The notes under the pieces were generated by a model. The model was not told where the DNA came from. It made no database searches and was given only the letters and a program-made list of their open reading frames with translations. Made by a program: the position numbers and the translations under genes. A DNA stretch of 37,553 nt from Roseiflexaceae bacterium (GTDB lineage: Bacteria; Chloroflexota; Chloroflexia; Chloroflexales; Roseiflexaceae): NCBI GenBank assembly GCA_947450095.1, contig CANFUF010000016.1, forward strand, positions 1 to 37,553. The letters are read 5' to 3'. Numbering within the stretch: position 1 is the stretch's first letter; the number at the start of each line of letters is the position of its first letter. This document shows, one piece after another, positions 1-6,838 of the stretch.

Positions 1-86
1 GGGCCTTCGAACATTGATTTCCGTTCGTAGTGTTGCCCCTCGTCTTTGTGCAAGTATGCGGTGATATCAAGTTGCAGCGCACTCAT
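1..86 (-). CDS. Partial AlbA_2 (Schlafen-type) domain protein, N-terminus only
   Basis: Only the first 28 codons are inside the window; the gene continues past position 1. Its ATG (86-84) overlaps the stop codon of hsdM (88-86) by one base (TAATG), so the two are translationally coupled. The visible N-terminus contains EGQHYERKS. This resembles the opening E-x-x-x-x-E-x-K pattern of the AlbA_2 putative DNA-binding domain found in Schlafen-like ATP-binding proteins, which often sit inside type I restriction-modification operons. The family call rests on a short stretch and is tentative. The position downstream of hsdM argues for a role in the same system, possibly as an accessory subunit. Confidence 0.5.
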   Translation of the reverse strand, partial: MSALQLDITAYLHKDEGQHYERKSMFEG

Positions 87-2395
87 TACCCGGCGCCCAC
101 TTTCAGCAATCCATCGAGCAATCCATCTGCTTCTTGTTCAATGGCAAGGATGTCGGCACTGATTTGGGCGAGGGTGCGCAAGGGTTGTGGTTTGTAAAAA
201 TGGCGGGTAAAGCTGATTTCGTAGCCGATTTTGGTGGTATCGGGTTTGATCCAAGCATCGGGCGTATACGGCAAGACTTCGCGGCTGATAAAGGCTTCGA
301 TTCCGCCAGCTTCGATGAGCGGCACTTGCTCGCTATCGCGCAAGTCGGGGTCGGGTTCATATTCGACGACGGTGCGTTTGCCACCCACCAAGACCTCATA
401 GAGGCCATGGAGCGGAGCCGCCTGGGCTTTGCCTGGTTTGTGTAGCTTGGCGATGACTGCAGGGGCCGATTCGTCACGCCAGCTCACCGCTTTGAGGATG
501 AGTTTGAGGTCGGTGGTGCCGATGCGGATGCCGTACTGCGCAATAGTTGCGTCGACGCGCTCGCGGAAGAGGTTGTAATCAGTAAATACCCCATCACCAA
601 GGGCGGTTCGCAGGGTGTTGGCGACGTCGACTAGGCGGCCGTCGCGTTCCCAGGTTTTGGGGTCGAGCAATTTTTTGCGGGTTTTTTCGGGTAGGCCTTT
701 GTTTGTGCCGCCGTCGTCATCATCGCTTTCGTCATCGTCGTTGCCCCACTCAGCGAGGTGTTGTTCGAGGGTGGGGGTGATGCGGGCAAAATCGTTGCAG
801 AGGGCGTCGCCGAATGTTTCGTAGAGGGCACTCCGTAGCGCTTCGTCGCCCGACATATAGCGTAGGGGAGCAATCGCCTTGAGGCTGAGTTGGCTATGCA
901 AGCGCAGTGGACGTTCGACTGTGACCTTCCAATAGCCCAAAGCGGCGTTCGGGAAGATTTTGGATTCGGGTGTTTCGGTGAAGGCCAAAAATGTTTGATT
1001 GATGCGTTCGATGTCTTCGGGTGACAATTCACAATTCTTTTTGCCCAAATTTTTGCGCAATGGTTTGTACCATTGACTCGCATCAATGAGCTGGACTTGG
1101 CCTTTGCGATGCGCTGGTTTGCGGTTGGTCAGCACCCAGATATAGGTGGCGATGCCCGTATTGTAAAAAAGATTGAGTGGCAGGGCAACGATGGCTTCGA
1201 GCCAGTCGTTTTCGATGATCCAACGGCGTATGTTGCTTTCGCCTTGGCCAGCATCGCCGGTAAAGAGCGACGAGCCGTTGTGAACCTCGGCGATGCGACT
1301 GCCCAAGACCGAACTATTGTTCATTTTGGAAACCATGTTGGCGAGGAAAAGGAGTTGTCCATCGCTAGAGCGGGTCACCAGCGACAATTCTTCTCCGCGG
1401 TGCATGATTTTGAAGCGTGGGTCGCGCATGCCGTCTTTGCCCCCGAGCGCCTCGAGATCTTTCTTCCAGCTTTTGCCGTAGGGCGGATTGGCCAGCATAA
1501 AATCGAATTCTTGACCAGGGAAGGCGTCATGTGCCAGTGTCGACCATTCGGCGCCGCCGACGATATGGTCGGCGCTTTCCCCGTTTTCCCCTTCGCCTTT
1601 GAGGAGCATGTCGGCCTTACAGATGGCATAGGTTTCGGGATTGATTTCTTGCCCGTAGAGGTGACTTATGACCGATTGCTTGCGTGCTATGGCGATTGAT
1701 TCAAGTGTTTCTTCTGCCACTGTTAGCATCCCGCCCGTGCCACAGGCGGCGTCGTAGAGCTTGTAGGTGCCCGATTTGATGTGGTCGGCTATCGGCAAAA
1801 AGACGAGGTTGGCCATCAGCCGTACCGCATCGCGGGGTGTCCAGTGCTCGCCCGCCTCTTCGTTATTTTCTTCATTGAATTTGCGGACCAGTTCTTCAAA
1901 AACGGTACCCATGGCGTGATTGTCGATGCCAGCCGGCGAGAGGTCGATATCGGGGTCAAGGAATTTCGCAATCAGTGTGCCGATGGCGTCGGCTTTTGAG
2001 AGGGTTTGCAACTGGTTGCGAAACTTGAAGTTTTCGAGGATGTCTTGGACGTTGGGCGAGAAGCCGTTGAGGTAGTCTTCGAAGTCTGCGAGTAATTGTT
2101 GTTGGCTACCACGTGATTTGAGGTCGCGCAGGGTAAATTTGGACGTATTGTAAAAGGCGTGCCCGGCGGCACCGCTCAAGGCTGACTGTTGTTCGACGAT
2201 GTTGTTTTCGTCGAGGAATTTTTTTGTGTCGAGTACTTGTTGTTTGGTTGGCTCGAGTACCGCATCCATACGTCTGATGACACACATCGGCAGAATGACA
2301 TCGGGGTATTTGCCGCGCTTAAAGAGGTCGCGGAGCACATCGTCTGCGATGCCCCAGATGAATGAGACGATTTTGTTGTGGGTTACTTGTTCCAT
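86..2395 (-). CDS. hsdM: Type I restriction-modification DNA methyltransferase, HsdM
   Basis: Predicted N6-adenine DNA methyltransferase subunit of a type I restriction-modification system, 769 residues. An N-terminal helical HsdM domain (about 1-150) is followed by the methylase core. The AdoMet-binding motif I is DAACGTGG (215-222) and the catalytic motif IV is NPPY (303-306); EHWTPRDAVRLM (183-194) is the usual motif preceding motif I. A long C-terminal extension (about 500-769) contains an acidic run at 553-561, making the protein longer than classic HsdM of about 500-530 residues. HsdM normally works with HsdS (specificity) and HsdR (translocase/nuclease); neither is visible here and they would lie beyond the left edge. 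It is first in its operon, with a minus-strand TATAAT 35 bp upstream of the ATG; the ribosome-binding site is weak. Confidence 0.93.
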   Translation of the reverse strand: MEQVTHNKIVSFIWGIADDVLRDLFKRGKYPDVILPMCVIRRMDAVLEPTKQQVLDTKKFLDENNIVEQQSALSGAAGHAFYNTSKFTLRDLKSRGSQQQLLADFEDYLNGFSPNVQDILENFKFRNQLQTLSKADAIGTLIAKFLDPDIDLSPAGIDNHAMGTVFEELVRKFNEENNEEAGEHWTPRDAVRLMANLVFLPIADHIKSGTYKLYDAACGTGGMLTVAEETLESIAIARKQSVISHLYGQEINPETYAICKADMLLKGEGENGESADHIVGGAEWSTLAHDAFPGQEFDFMLANPPYGKSWKKDLEALGGKDGMRDPRFKIMHRGEELSLVTRSSDGQLLFLANMVSKMNNSSVLGSRIAEVHNGSSLFTGDAGQGESNIRRWIIENDWLEAIVALPLNLFYNTGIATYIWVLTNRKPAHRKGQVQLIDASQWYKPLRKNLGKKNCELSPEDIERINQTFLAFTETPESKIFPNAALGYWKVTVERPLRLHSQLSLKAIAPLRYMSGDEALRSALYETFGDALCNDFARITPTLEQHLAEWGNDDDESDDDDGGTNKGLPEKTRKKLLDPKTWERDGRLVDVANTLRTALGDGVFTDYNLFRERVDATIAQYGIRIGTTDLKLILKAVSWRDESAPAVIAKLHKPGKAQAAPLHGLYEVLVGGKRTVVEYEPDPDLRDSEQVPLIEAGGIEAFISREVLPYTPDAWIKPDTTKIGYEISFTRHFYKPQPLRTLAQISADILAIEQEADGLLDGLLKVGAG

Positions 2396-2429
2396 AGTTT
2401 TTACTCAATAGATAATGTGATATACCGCT

Positions 2430-2435
2430 ATTATA
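2430..2435 (-). promoter_or_regulatory. Putative -10 box for hsdM
   Basis: A perfect TATAAT on the minus strand lies 35 bp upstream of the hsdM ATG. The -35 region at 16-17 bp spacing (about 2452-2458) is poor, so this may be a weak or activated promoter. The predicted 5' UTR is about 28 nt. Confidence 0.45.
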
Positions 2436-2460
2436 ACCGACTTGTATTGTTACGTAACTA

Positions 2461-2631
2461 CCCACGCCTGCATGGATGGGTGTATGGGGACGCCATGCAA
2501 ACCCCCACGGAGAATACTCCCCACAGCGTCTATGCCATAGCGTGAAGCGCCGTTGTATCTCCCCGTTGGTGGCATACACGCTGGGGTGCTGACGCTGGGG
2601 TGAATTGAATTCGCCAATTCGCCAATTCGGA
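2461..2631. other. Intergenic region between hsdM and the arg attenuator
   Basis: No convincing gene is seen here. The stretch contains a direct repeat of CGCTGGGGTG at 2579-2588 and 2593-2602 (14 bp apart) and the 8-bp tandem repeat listed separately at 2608-2631. Minus-strand reading frames running through it, including long ones over 2319-2985, have no recognisable protein character. Confidence 0.5.
2608..2631. repeat. Three tandem 8-bp repeats abutting the arg promoter
   Basis: AATTCGCC, AATTCGCC and AATTCGGA are arranged head to tail and end one base before the -35 hexamer of the arginine promoter at 2632. The position suits an activator, an UP-like element or a repressor site. It does not match a convincing 18-bp ArgR box, although GAATTC occurs at the left edge. 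Confidence 0.5.
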
Positions 2632-2660
2632 TTGACATTTGCATCATTTACCCATACTAT
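2632..2660 (+). promoter_or_regulatory. Consensus sigma-70-type promoter of the arginine operon
   Basis: TTGACA (2632-2637), a 17-nt spacer and TACTAT (2655-2660) make this one of the best promoter matches in the window. The expected transcription start, 6-8 nt past the -10 box, falls at about 2667, essentially at the ATG of the leader peptide (2668). The leader ORF may therefore be translated from a leaderless or nearly leaderless transcript. Confidence 0.8.
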
Positions 2661-2667
2661 AGTGATT

Positions 2668-2763
2668 ATGAAATTTGCATTGCTTACCACCTCTACATTG
2701 CGACGAGCTGACCTCCGACGAGTCCGTATGGGACCCGGGGCGATGTCGTGTGTTGAGGGGTAG
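2668..2763 (+). CDS. Arginine-rich leader peptide of the arg operon attenuator
   Basis: A 31-codon ORF starts at ATG 2668 and stops at TAG 2761-2763. Residues 12-20 read RRADLRRVR, giving five Arg in nine codons; four are CGA (2701-2706, 2716-2721) and one is CGT (2725-2727). The peptide lies directly downstream of a consensus promoter and 29 bp upstream of a terminator hairpin that precedes argC. This is the arrangement of the his, trp and ilv leader peptides. CGA is a poorly decoded Arg codon in many bacteria, which would sharpen the response. Inference: shortage of charged Arg-tRNA stalls the ribosome over 2701-2727 and favours the antiterminator. There is no visible Shine-Dalgarno sequence, consistent with leaderless translation. 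The ORF was found by reading the sequence and no homologue is known to me. Confidence 0.8.
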   Translation: MKFALLTTSTLRRADLRRVRMGPGAMSCVEG

Positions 2764-2799
2764 CAAGTAGACTCCGAAATAACGCCACACCACCCCGGG
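2734..2799 (+). promoter_or_regulatory. Candidate antiterminator pairing in the arg leader
   Basis: CCCGGGG (2734-2740) is the exact reverse complement of CCCCGGG (2793-2799), which forms the 5' arm of the terminator. A second pairing, GTGTG (2748-2752) with CACAC (2786-2790), stacks inside it. The structure is mutually exclusive with the terminator. A ribosome that reaches the stop codon at 2761 would cover 2748-2752, so the terminator would win. A ribosome stalled on the Arg codons would leave most of this segment free. A small GTCC/GGAC hairpin (2722-2725 with 2731-2734) could act as the upstream competing stem. Confidence 0.6.
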
Positions 2800-2827
2800 G
2801 AGCGCACTAGCGCCCCTGGGGTTTTTT
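2793..2827 (+). terminator. Attenuator terminator before argC
   Basis: CCCC (2793-2796) pairs with GGGG (2818-2821), a G-T pair follows, GGG (2798-2800) pairs with CCC (2814-2816), and GCGC (2802-2805) pairs with GCGC (2810-2813). A2801 is bulged and the loop is ACTA. TTTTTT (2822-2827) follows directly. It is a textbook intrinsic terminator located 22 bp upstream of the argC ATG and downstream of the operon promoter, so it must control read-through into the operon. Confidence 0.88.
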
Positions 2828-2849
2828 GTATGAAGAAAAGGACGGAGCC

Positions 2850-3860
2850 ATGGTACGTGTGGGCATTTGTGGGGTGACAGGGTACGCCGGCTACGAAGCG
2901 TTGCGTTGGCTGCGCCGTCACCGCGGCGTGCAAGTGGTATTTGCCACATCCGAAGCCCAAGCGGGCAAATCATTGGCTGATTCATTCCCTGGGCCGCTCG
3001 ACATCGCCTTGACCTCTGTCGATGCTGCCCCGTTTGATCAGGTCGACGTGGTGTTGCTGGCGTTGCCTCATGGAGCCGCCGCCCGCACCGCCGTGCGAGC
3101 GCTCGAGGCCGGTGCCAAAGTGGTCGATTTTTCGGCCGACTTCCGCCTCGACACCGCCGAGCGTTACGCCAAATGGTACGGCCACCCCCACGAATTCCCC
3201 GCCATGCTGCCCATCCCTTACGGCATCCCCGAACTCAACCGGGCGGCGATTGCTCAGGCCCGCCTCGTGGCCAACCCGGGCTGCTACCCCACCTCGGTGA
3301 TTTTGGGCACCATGCCTTTGCTCCGCGCTGGGGTGGTCACTGACGCCACGATTATTGTCGACGCCAAGTCGGGCATCTCGGGAGCCGGTCGGGCCGCCAA
3401 AATCAACACCTTGTTTGCCGAGACCCACGACACCGTCACCCCCTACAACATTGGCCACGTCCACCGCCATGTGGGCGAAATCGAGCAAGAATTGGCTAAA
3501 TTGAGCACCGGCATCACCCCCACGGTGATTTTCAACCCGCATCTGGTACCCGTAGTGCGGGGCATGTTGAGTGGCATCTATGTGCGGGTCGATGCCAGTC
3601 TCGACGAGACCAGCCTGCGTGCGCTCTACACCGCCGCCTATGCCGACGAGCCGTTTGTGCGGGTGTTGCCTGCTGGGCAATTGGCGGCCATGGCGCATAC
3701 CACCAACACCAACATGTGTGCCATGTCGGTGACCTTGGCGCAACCCGGGCTGGCCATCATCATGTCGAGCGTCGATAATCTGGCCAAAGGCGCCGCCACC
3801 CAAGCCATCCAGTGCATGAACATCATGTGTGGTTTGAATGAAACAGAAGGACTCCAATGA
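2850..3860 (+). CDS. argC: N-acetyl-gamma-glutamyl-phosphate reductase
   Basis: Third step of arginine synthesis: NADPH-dependent reduction of N-acetylglutamyl phosphate to the semialdehyde in the cytosol. The protein has 336 residues, normal for the family. The dinucleotide-binding motif GVTGYAG is at 8-14 and the catalytic cysteine is C145 in NPGCYPT; a His-rich HVHRHVGE segment follows in the C-terminal half. The start was set at ATG 2850, preceded by an AAGGACGGAG ribosome-binding region. An in-frame TTG at 2826 lies in the terminator U-tract and is unlikely. It is the first structural gene behind the arginine attenuator. Its stop overlaps the start of the next gene by ATGA (3857-3860). 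Confidence 0.96.
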   Translation: MVRVGICGVTGYAGYEALRWLRRHRGVQVVFATSEAQAGKSLADSFPGPLDIALTSVDAAPFDQVDVVLLALPHGAAARTAVRALEAGAKVVDFSADFRLDTAERYAKWYGHPHEFPAMLPIPYGIPELNRAAIAQARLVANPGCYPTSVILGTMPLLRAGVVTDATIIVDAKSGISGAGRAAKINTLFAETHDTVTPYNIGHVHRHVGEIEQELAKLSTGITPTVIFNPHLVPVVRGMLSGIYVRVDASLDETSLRALYTAAYADEPFVRVLPAGQLAAMAHTTNTNMCAMSVTLAQPGLAIIMSSVDNLAKGAATQAIQCMNIMCGLNETEGLQ

Positions 3861-4318
3861 GCATCGATATCGTCCCGGTTACCCTCGAGAATCTCGAGTT
3901 AGTATTGCCACTTATTGCCGATTATCAGCGCTTTTACAAGGCGACACCCGACACCGAGCGCAATCGCAATCACTTTGGGCGCTTGGTGACGACTCCGGCT
4001 TTGGGGGCTCAGTGGCTGGCGATGTCGAATGCCGGCCATGCTATGGGCTTTGTGACGGCCTACCGCGTGCTTTCGTCGGTGTCGGCCGTCGAAAAATGCC
4101 TGCTCAATGATTTGTATGTAATGCCCGATATGCGTGGTCAAGGCTTGGGGCGCAAGTTGATTTTGCATTGCACGGCCTGGGCCGTCAGTCAAGGCTATGC
4201 CGGCGTGCATTGGCAAACGGCGCTCGACAATCACACGGCGCAACGATTGTATGATTCACTCCCTACCAGCCGTGATAGTTGGCATACCTATACGTTGCGT
4301 GGAGCAGATATAAAATAA
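3857..4318 (+). CDS. GNAT-family N-acetyltransferase in the arg operon
   Basis: A 153-residue single-domain GNAT protein. The acetyl-CoA pyrophosphate-binding motif A is seen as LYVMPDMRGQGLGRKL (86-101), and a C-terminal NHTAQRLYDSL (125-135) is the usual helix near the end of the fold. The gene overlaps argC by ATGA and precedes argB, so it is co-transcribed and probably coupled. The acceptor substrate cannot be read from the sequence. Acetylation of an amino acid or polyamine is plausible, and a backup acetylglutamate synthase is possible but unsupported, because a better argA candidate lies three genes downstream. Confidence 0.85.
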   Translation: MSIDIVPVTLENLELVLPLIADYQRFYKATPDTERNRNHFGRLVTTPALGAQWLAMSNAGHAMGFVTAYRVLSSVSAVEKCLLNDLYVMPDMRGQGLGRKLILHCTAWAVSQGYAGVHWQTALDNHTAQRLYDSLPTSRDSWHTYTLRGADIK

Positions 4319-4375
4319 GTGTTTTGGGGCGCTATCGCTGTTACATATGCGTTGCCCGCATAGGAAGGAACCTGG

Positions 4376-5170
4376 TTGAACACACTGCGTGTCATAAAAA
4401 TTGGTGGCAATGAAATCGACGATCCCCTGTTTGTGGCGCGGCTCACGGCAGCTGTGGCTGCCATGCCGACGGTGCCGGTATTGGTGCACGGCGGCGGCAA
4501 AGAAATCGGCCAGATACAGACGGCCTTGGGTGGCGAACCACGCTTTGTGGCGGGGTTGCGCGTCAGCGACGATACCGCTATGGCCGCCGCCGAAATGGTG
4601 CTGGCCGGTGCCGTCAACACCCGTCTGACCGTGGCATTTGGCCTCGCTGGGGTCGATGCCTGGGGCATGTCGGGGGTCGATCGCGGCTTGATTCGCGTGC
4701 AAAAACTCCACCACCCCGATGGCGACATCGGTCGCGTGGGGCAACCCGTGACGGTGCGGACGAGTGTGTTGTGGCCATTGATTGATGCGCAGGTGGTGCC
4801 AGTGATTGCTCCCATCTCACTAGGTGCTGATGGCAGTTATAATGTAAACGCAGATGATGCGGCTGGGGCGATTGCGGCTGCGCTGGCACGTGATAATCGT
4901 GACCGCGCCGTCGAAGTTACCTTTGTGACCAATGTGCCTGGCGTCAAGCTTGCAGACCAAGTGGTCCCGCAATTGACGGCTCGGGCCATCGATGCGGCCA
5001 TTGCCAGCGGCGAGATTTATGGCGGCATGATCCCCAAAGTGCGGGCCGCCTTGGCGGTACTGGCCACCGGGGTCATGCAAGCACGGATTGTCGACATGGC
5101 AGGGCTTGAGCGCCTTGCCCGTGGTGAAGATGCCGGAACCTGCATCGTCACTGGTGGAGGTGCCGCATGA
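4376..5170 (+). CDS. argB: Acetylglutamate kinase
   Basis: Phosphorylates N-acetylglutamate, the second step of arginine synthesis. The 264-residue protein belongs to the amino-acid kinase fold: KIGGNEID (8-15) is the phosphate-binding N-terminus, VHGGGKEI (37-44) the glycine-rich loop, GLRVSDD (60-66) the acylglutamate-binding segment, and GMIPKV carries the late conserved lysine. The start is a TTG at 4376, supported by a strong AGGAAGGAA (4362-4370) five bases upstream; no in-frame ATG fits. The sequence also resembles LysZ-type kinases, which act on carrier-bound aminoadipate or glutamate. The presence of argJ and an argA-like gene in the same cluster, and no visible lysW, favour acetylglutamate. 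It overlaps the next gene by ATGA (5167-5170). Confidence 0.92.
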   Translation: MNTLRVIKIGGNEIDDPLFVARLTAAVAAMPTVPVLVHGGGKEIGQIQTALGGEPRFVAGLRVSDDTAMAAAEMVLAGAVNTRLTVAFGLAGVDAWGMSGVDRGLIRVQKLHHPDGDIGRVGQPVTVRTSVLWPLIDAQVVPVIAPISLGADGSYNVNADDAAGAIAAALARDNRDRAVEVTFVTNVPGVKLADQVVPQLTARAIDAAIASGEIYGGMIPKVRAALAVLATGVMQARIVDMAGLERLARGEDAGTCIVTGGGAA

Positions 5171-5703
5171 CGCTAATTCATGATGTACAGGCGACGCCGA
5201 GTCAGCCGCCGTTGGTGAGTATGCGTTTGGCGCATGCGGCAGATGTTGACGCCATCAAGGCTGTGGTTGACGAAAACGTCGCGCTGGGGCATTTGTTGCC
5301 CCGTAGCCGCGAACACATCGTGGCGGCCTTGGGCAATTGGATGGTGGCGGAGGTTGCCGGGCAGGTCGTAGGGATTGGTTCCCTGCTCGAAATGGGTCCC
5401 GCTTTGGTCGAGGTCCGTTCGTTGGCGGTATTGCCGGCGTACCGGCGCTATGGCGTCGGCGGCGAAATCGTCAAGGCCTTGGTTGCCGAAGCCCAGCGAC
5501 GTGGTTATCCAACGGTGTTTGCATTGACGCGGGCCGTTGGTTTTTTTGAGCGGATGGGATTTGTGGTCACCGAGCATGAACGCTTCCCCGAAAAGGTCTG
5601 GCGTGATTGTGTGCTCTGTCCGCTCAATGATCGGTGTGACGAAACCGCAGTGGTAATCGAGTTTGCCACCTGGCGCAATGGCGCAGGTGAGAGGGGGCAG
5701 TAA
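5167..5703 (+). CDS. argA: Short ArgA-type N-acetylglutamate synthase (GNAT)
   Basis: A 178-residue GNAT enzyme proposed to acetylate glutamate, starting the arginine pathway. It lacks the kinase-like domain of E. coli ArgA and matches the short stand-alone class. Evidence: GHLLPRS (41-47) near the N-terminus, motif A with VRSLAVLPAYRRYGVGGEIV (83-102), FFERMGF (126-132), and a C-terminal KVWRDCVLCPLNDRCDE block carrying C148, C151 and C157, which is typical of this family. It overlaps argB by ATGA and precedes carA by 3 bp, so it is embedded in the operon. Because argJ can recycle acetyl groups, this enzyme may mainly be anaplerotic. The first 18 residues are weakly conserved, so a start at M19 is possible. 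Confidence 0.82.
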   Translation: MTLIHDVQATPSQPPLVSMRLAHAADVDAIKAVVDENVALGHLLPRSREHIVAALGNWMVAEVAGQVVGIGSLLEMGPALVEVRSLAVLPAYRRYGVGGEIVKALVAEAQRRGYPTVFALTRAVGFFERMGFVVTEHERFPEKVWRDCVLCPLNDRCDETAVVIEFATWRNGAGERGQ

Positions 5704-5706
5704 GGC

Positions 5707-6834
5707 ATGCAGGCAGGGTTTGAACGTACACCGGCGATACTCGCACTCGAAGACGGCACCATCTGGGCCGGCAGTGCGTTTGGCGCCATCGGTCAGCGCA
5801 CCGGCGAAGTGGTATTTAATACCGCTATGACAGGTTACCAAGAAGTATTGTCCGATCCATCGTACTTTGGGCAAATAGTCGTGATGACGGCGCCCCATAT
5901 TGGCAATACCGGCGTCAATGATGCCGATGGCGAAAGCCGCAAGTGGTGGTTGTCGGGGTTTGTGGTGCGTGCGGCTAGCCCGCGCGTCAGCAATTATCGT
6001 GCCGATAATTCGCTCGACGCCGAGATGCGAGCCCAAGGCATTGTGGGCATTACCGGCATCGATACCCGCACCTTGGTGCGGCATATCCGCTCTGCCGGCG
6101 CCTTGCGCGGCGTGATTTCGTCGAGCGAGCTCGACCACGCTAAGCTGGTCGCCATCGCTCAAGCTGCCCCCACTATGGAAGGCCTCGACCTCGTCCCCAA
6201 TGTCACCTGCACCGAAGCCTATACCTGGGCGGGTGGCGTGGGCGAATGGGGCCTCGGGTCACGTGGCACCAAAGCGGGTCGCCAACTCCATGTGGTAGCC
6301 TACGATTTTGGCATCAAACATCATATTTTGCGCCTGATGGCCGAGCGCGGTATCAAAATCACCGTCGTGCCGGCCACCACTCCTGCCAGTGACGTATTGG
6401 CGATGAACCCCGACGGTGTCTTTTTGTCAAACGGTCCTGGCGACCCCGCCATGGTGACCTATGGCATCGAATCAACCAAGCAATTACTTGGCAAAGTGCC
6501 GTTGTTTGGCATCTGTTTGGGGCATCAAATCCTCGGTCTGGCGTTGGGTGGTACCACCTATAAATTGCGCTTTGGGCATCACGGCGCCAATCAGCCCGTC
6601 AAGGCCTTTGGGAAAGTCGAAATATCGAGCCACAATCATGGCTTTGCCGTGGCCGCTGACTCGTTGCCGGTGGGCTCGGGTGTGACCCACGTCAACCTCA
6701 ACGACCAATGTGTGGAAGGGCTCGAAGCCCCCGCCCTCAAAGCCTTTAGTGTGCAATATCACCCCGAAGCCGCTCCTGGCCCGCACGACGCCGCCTATTT
6801 GTTCGACCGCTTTGTGCAATTGATGGAAGGGTAG
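5707..6834 (+). CDS. carA: Carbamoyl-phosphate synthase small subunit (glutaminase)
   Basis: Hydrolyses glutamine and channels ammonia to CarB for carbamoyl phosphate, the substrate of ArgF and of pyrimidine synthesis. It has 375 residues, the usual length. The N-terminal CPSase domain carries [13 protein letters not shown], and the C-terminal class I amidotransferase domain carries the nucleophile C270 in FGICLGHQ and the His/Glu pair H352 and E354 in QYHPE. The start ATG 5707 has GAGAGGGGGC upstream. The carB start lies 4 bp beyond its stop, which fits a 1:1 complex. Confidence 0.97.
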   Translation: MQAGFERTPAILALEDGTIWAGSAFGAIGQRTGEVVFNTAMTGYQEVLSDPSYFGQIVVMTAPHIGNTGVNDADGESRKWWLSGFVVRAASPRVSNYRADNSLDAEMRAQGIVGITGIDTRTLVRHIRSAGALRGVISSSELDHAKLVAIAQAAPTMEGLDLVPNVTCTEAYTWAGGVGEWGLGSRGTKAGRQLHVVAYDFGIKHHILRLMAERGIKITVVPATTPASDVLAMNPDGVFLSNGPGDPAMVTYGIESTKQLLGKVPLFGICLGHQILGLALGGTTYKLRFGHHGANQPVKAFGKVEISSHNHGFAVAADSLPVGSGVTHVNLNDQCVEGLEAPALKAFSVQYHPEAAPGPHDAAYLFDRFVQLMEG

Positions 6835-6838
6835 ACGA

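Noticed and set aside
1073-1699. 208-codon plus-strand frame inside hsdM
   Set aside because: Shadow of the methyltransferase core; no plausible start signal or family.
2601-2618. ArgR box before the arg promoter
   Set aside because: TGAAT and GAATTC elements are present but the 18-bp palindrome with correct spacing is not; the tandem repeat explains the pattern better.
2826-2849. TTG start extending argC by eight codons
   Set aside because: The TTG lies within the terminator U-tract; ATG 2850 has a ribosome-binding region and matches the usual ArgC N-terminus.
2319-2985. Long minus-strand frames across the hsdM-argC gap
   Set aside because: They run antisense through a strong promoter, leader and terminator, overlap argC and hsdM, and their translations show no family resemblance.
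2982-3857. 291-codon open frame antisense to argC
   Set aside because: It mirrors argC third-position GC bias and its product is rich in His and Gly without any domain.
5173-6162. 329-codon open frame antisense to argA/carA
   Set aside because: It crosses two convincing genes on the other strand and shows no recognisable domain.
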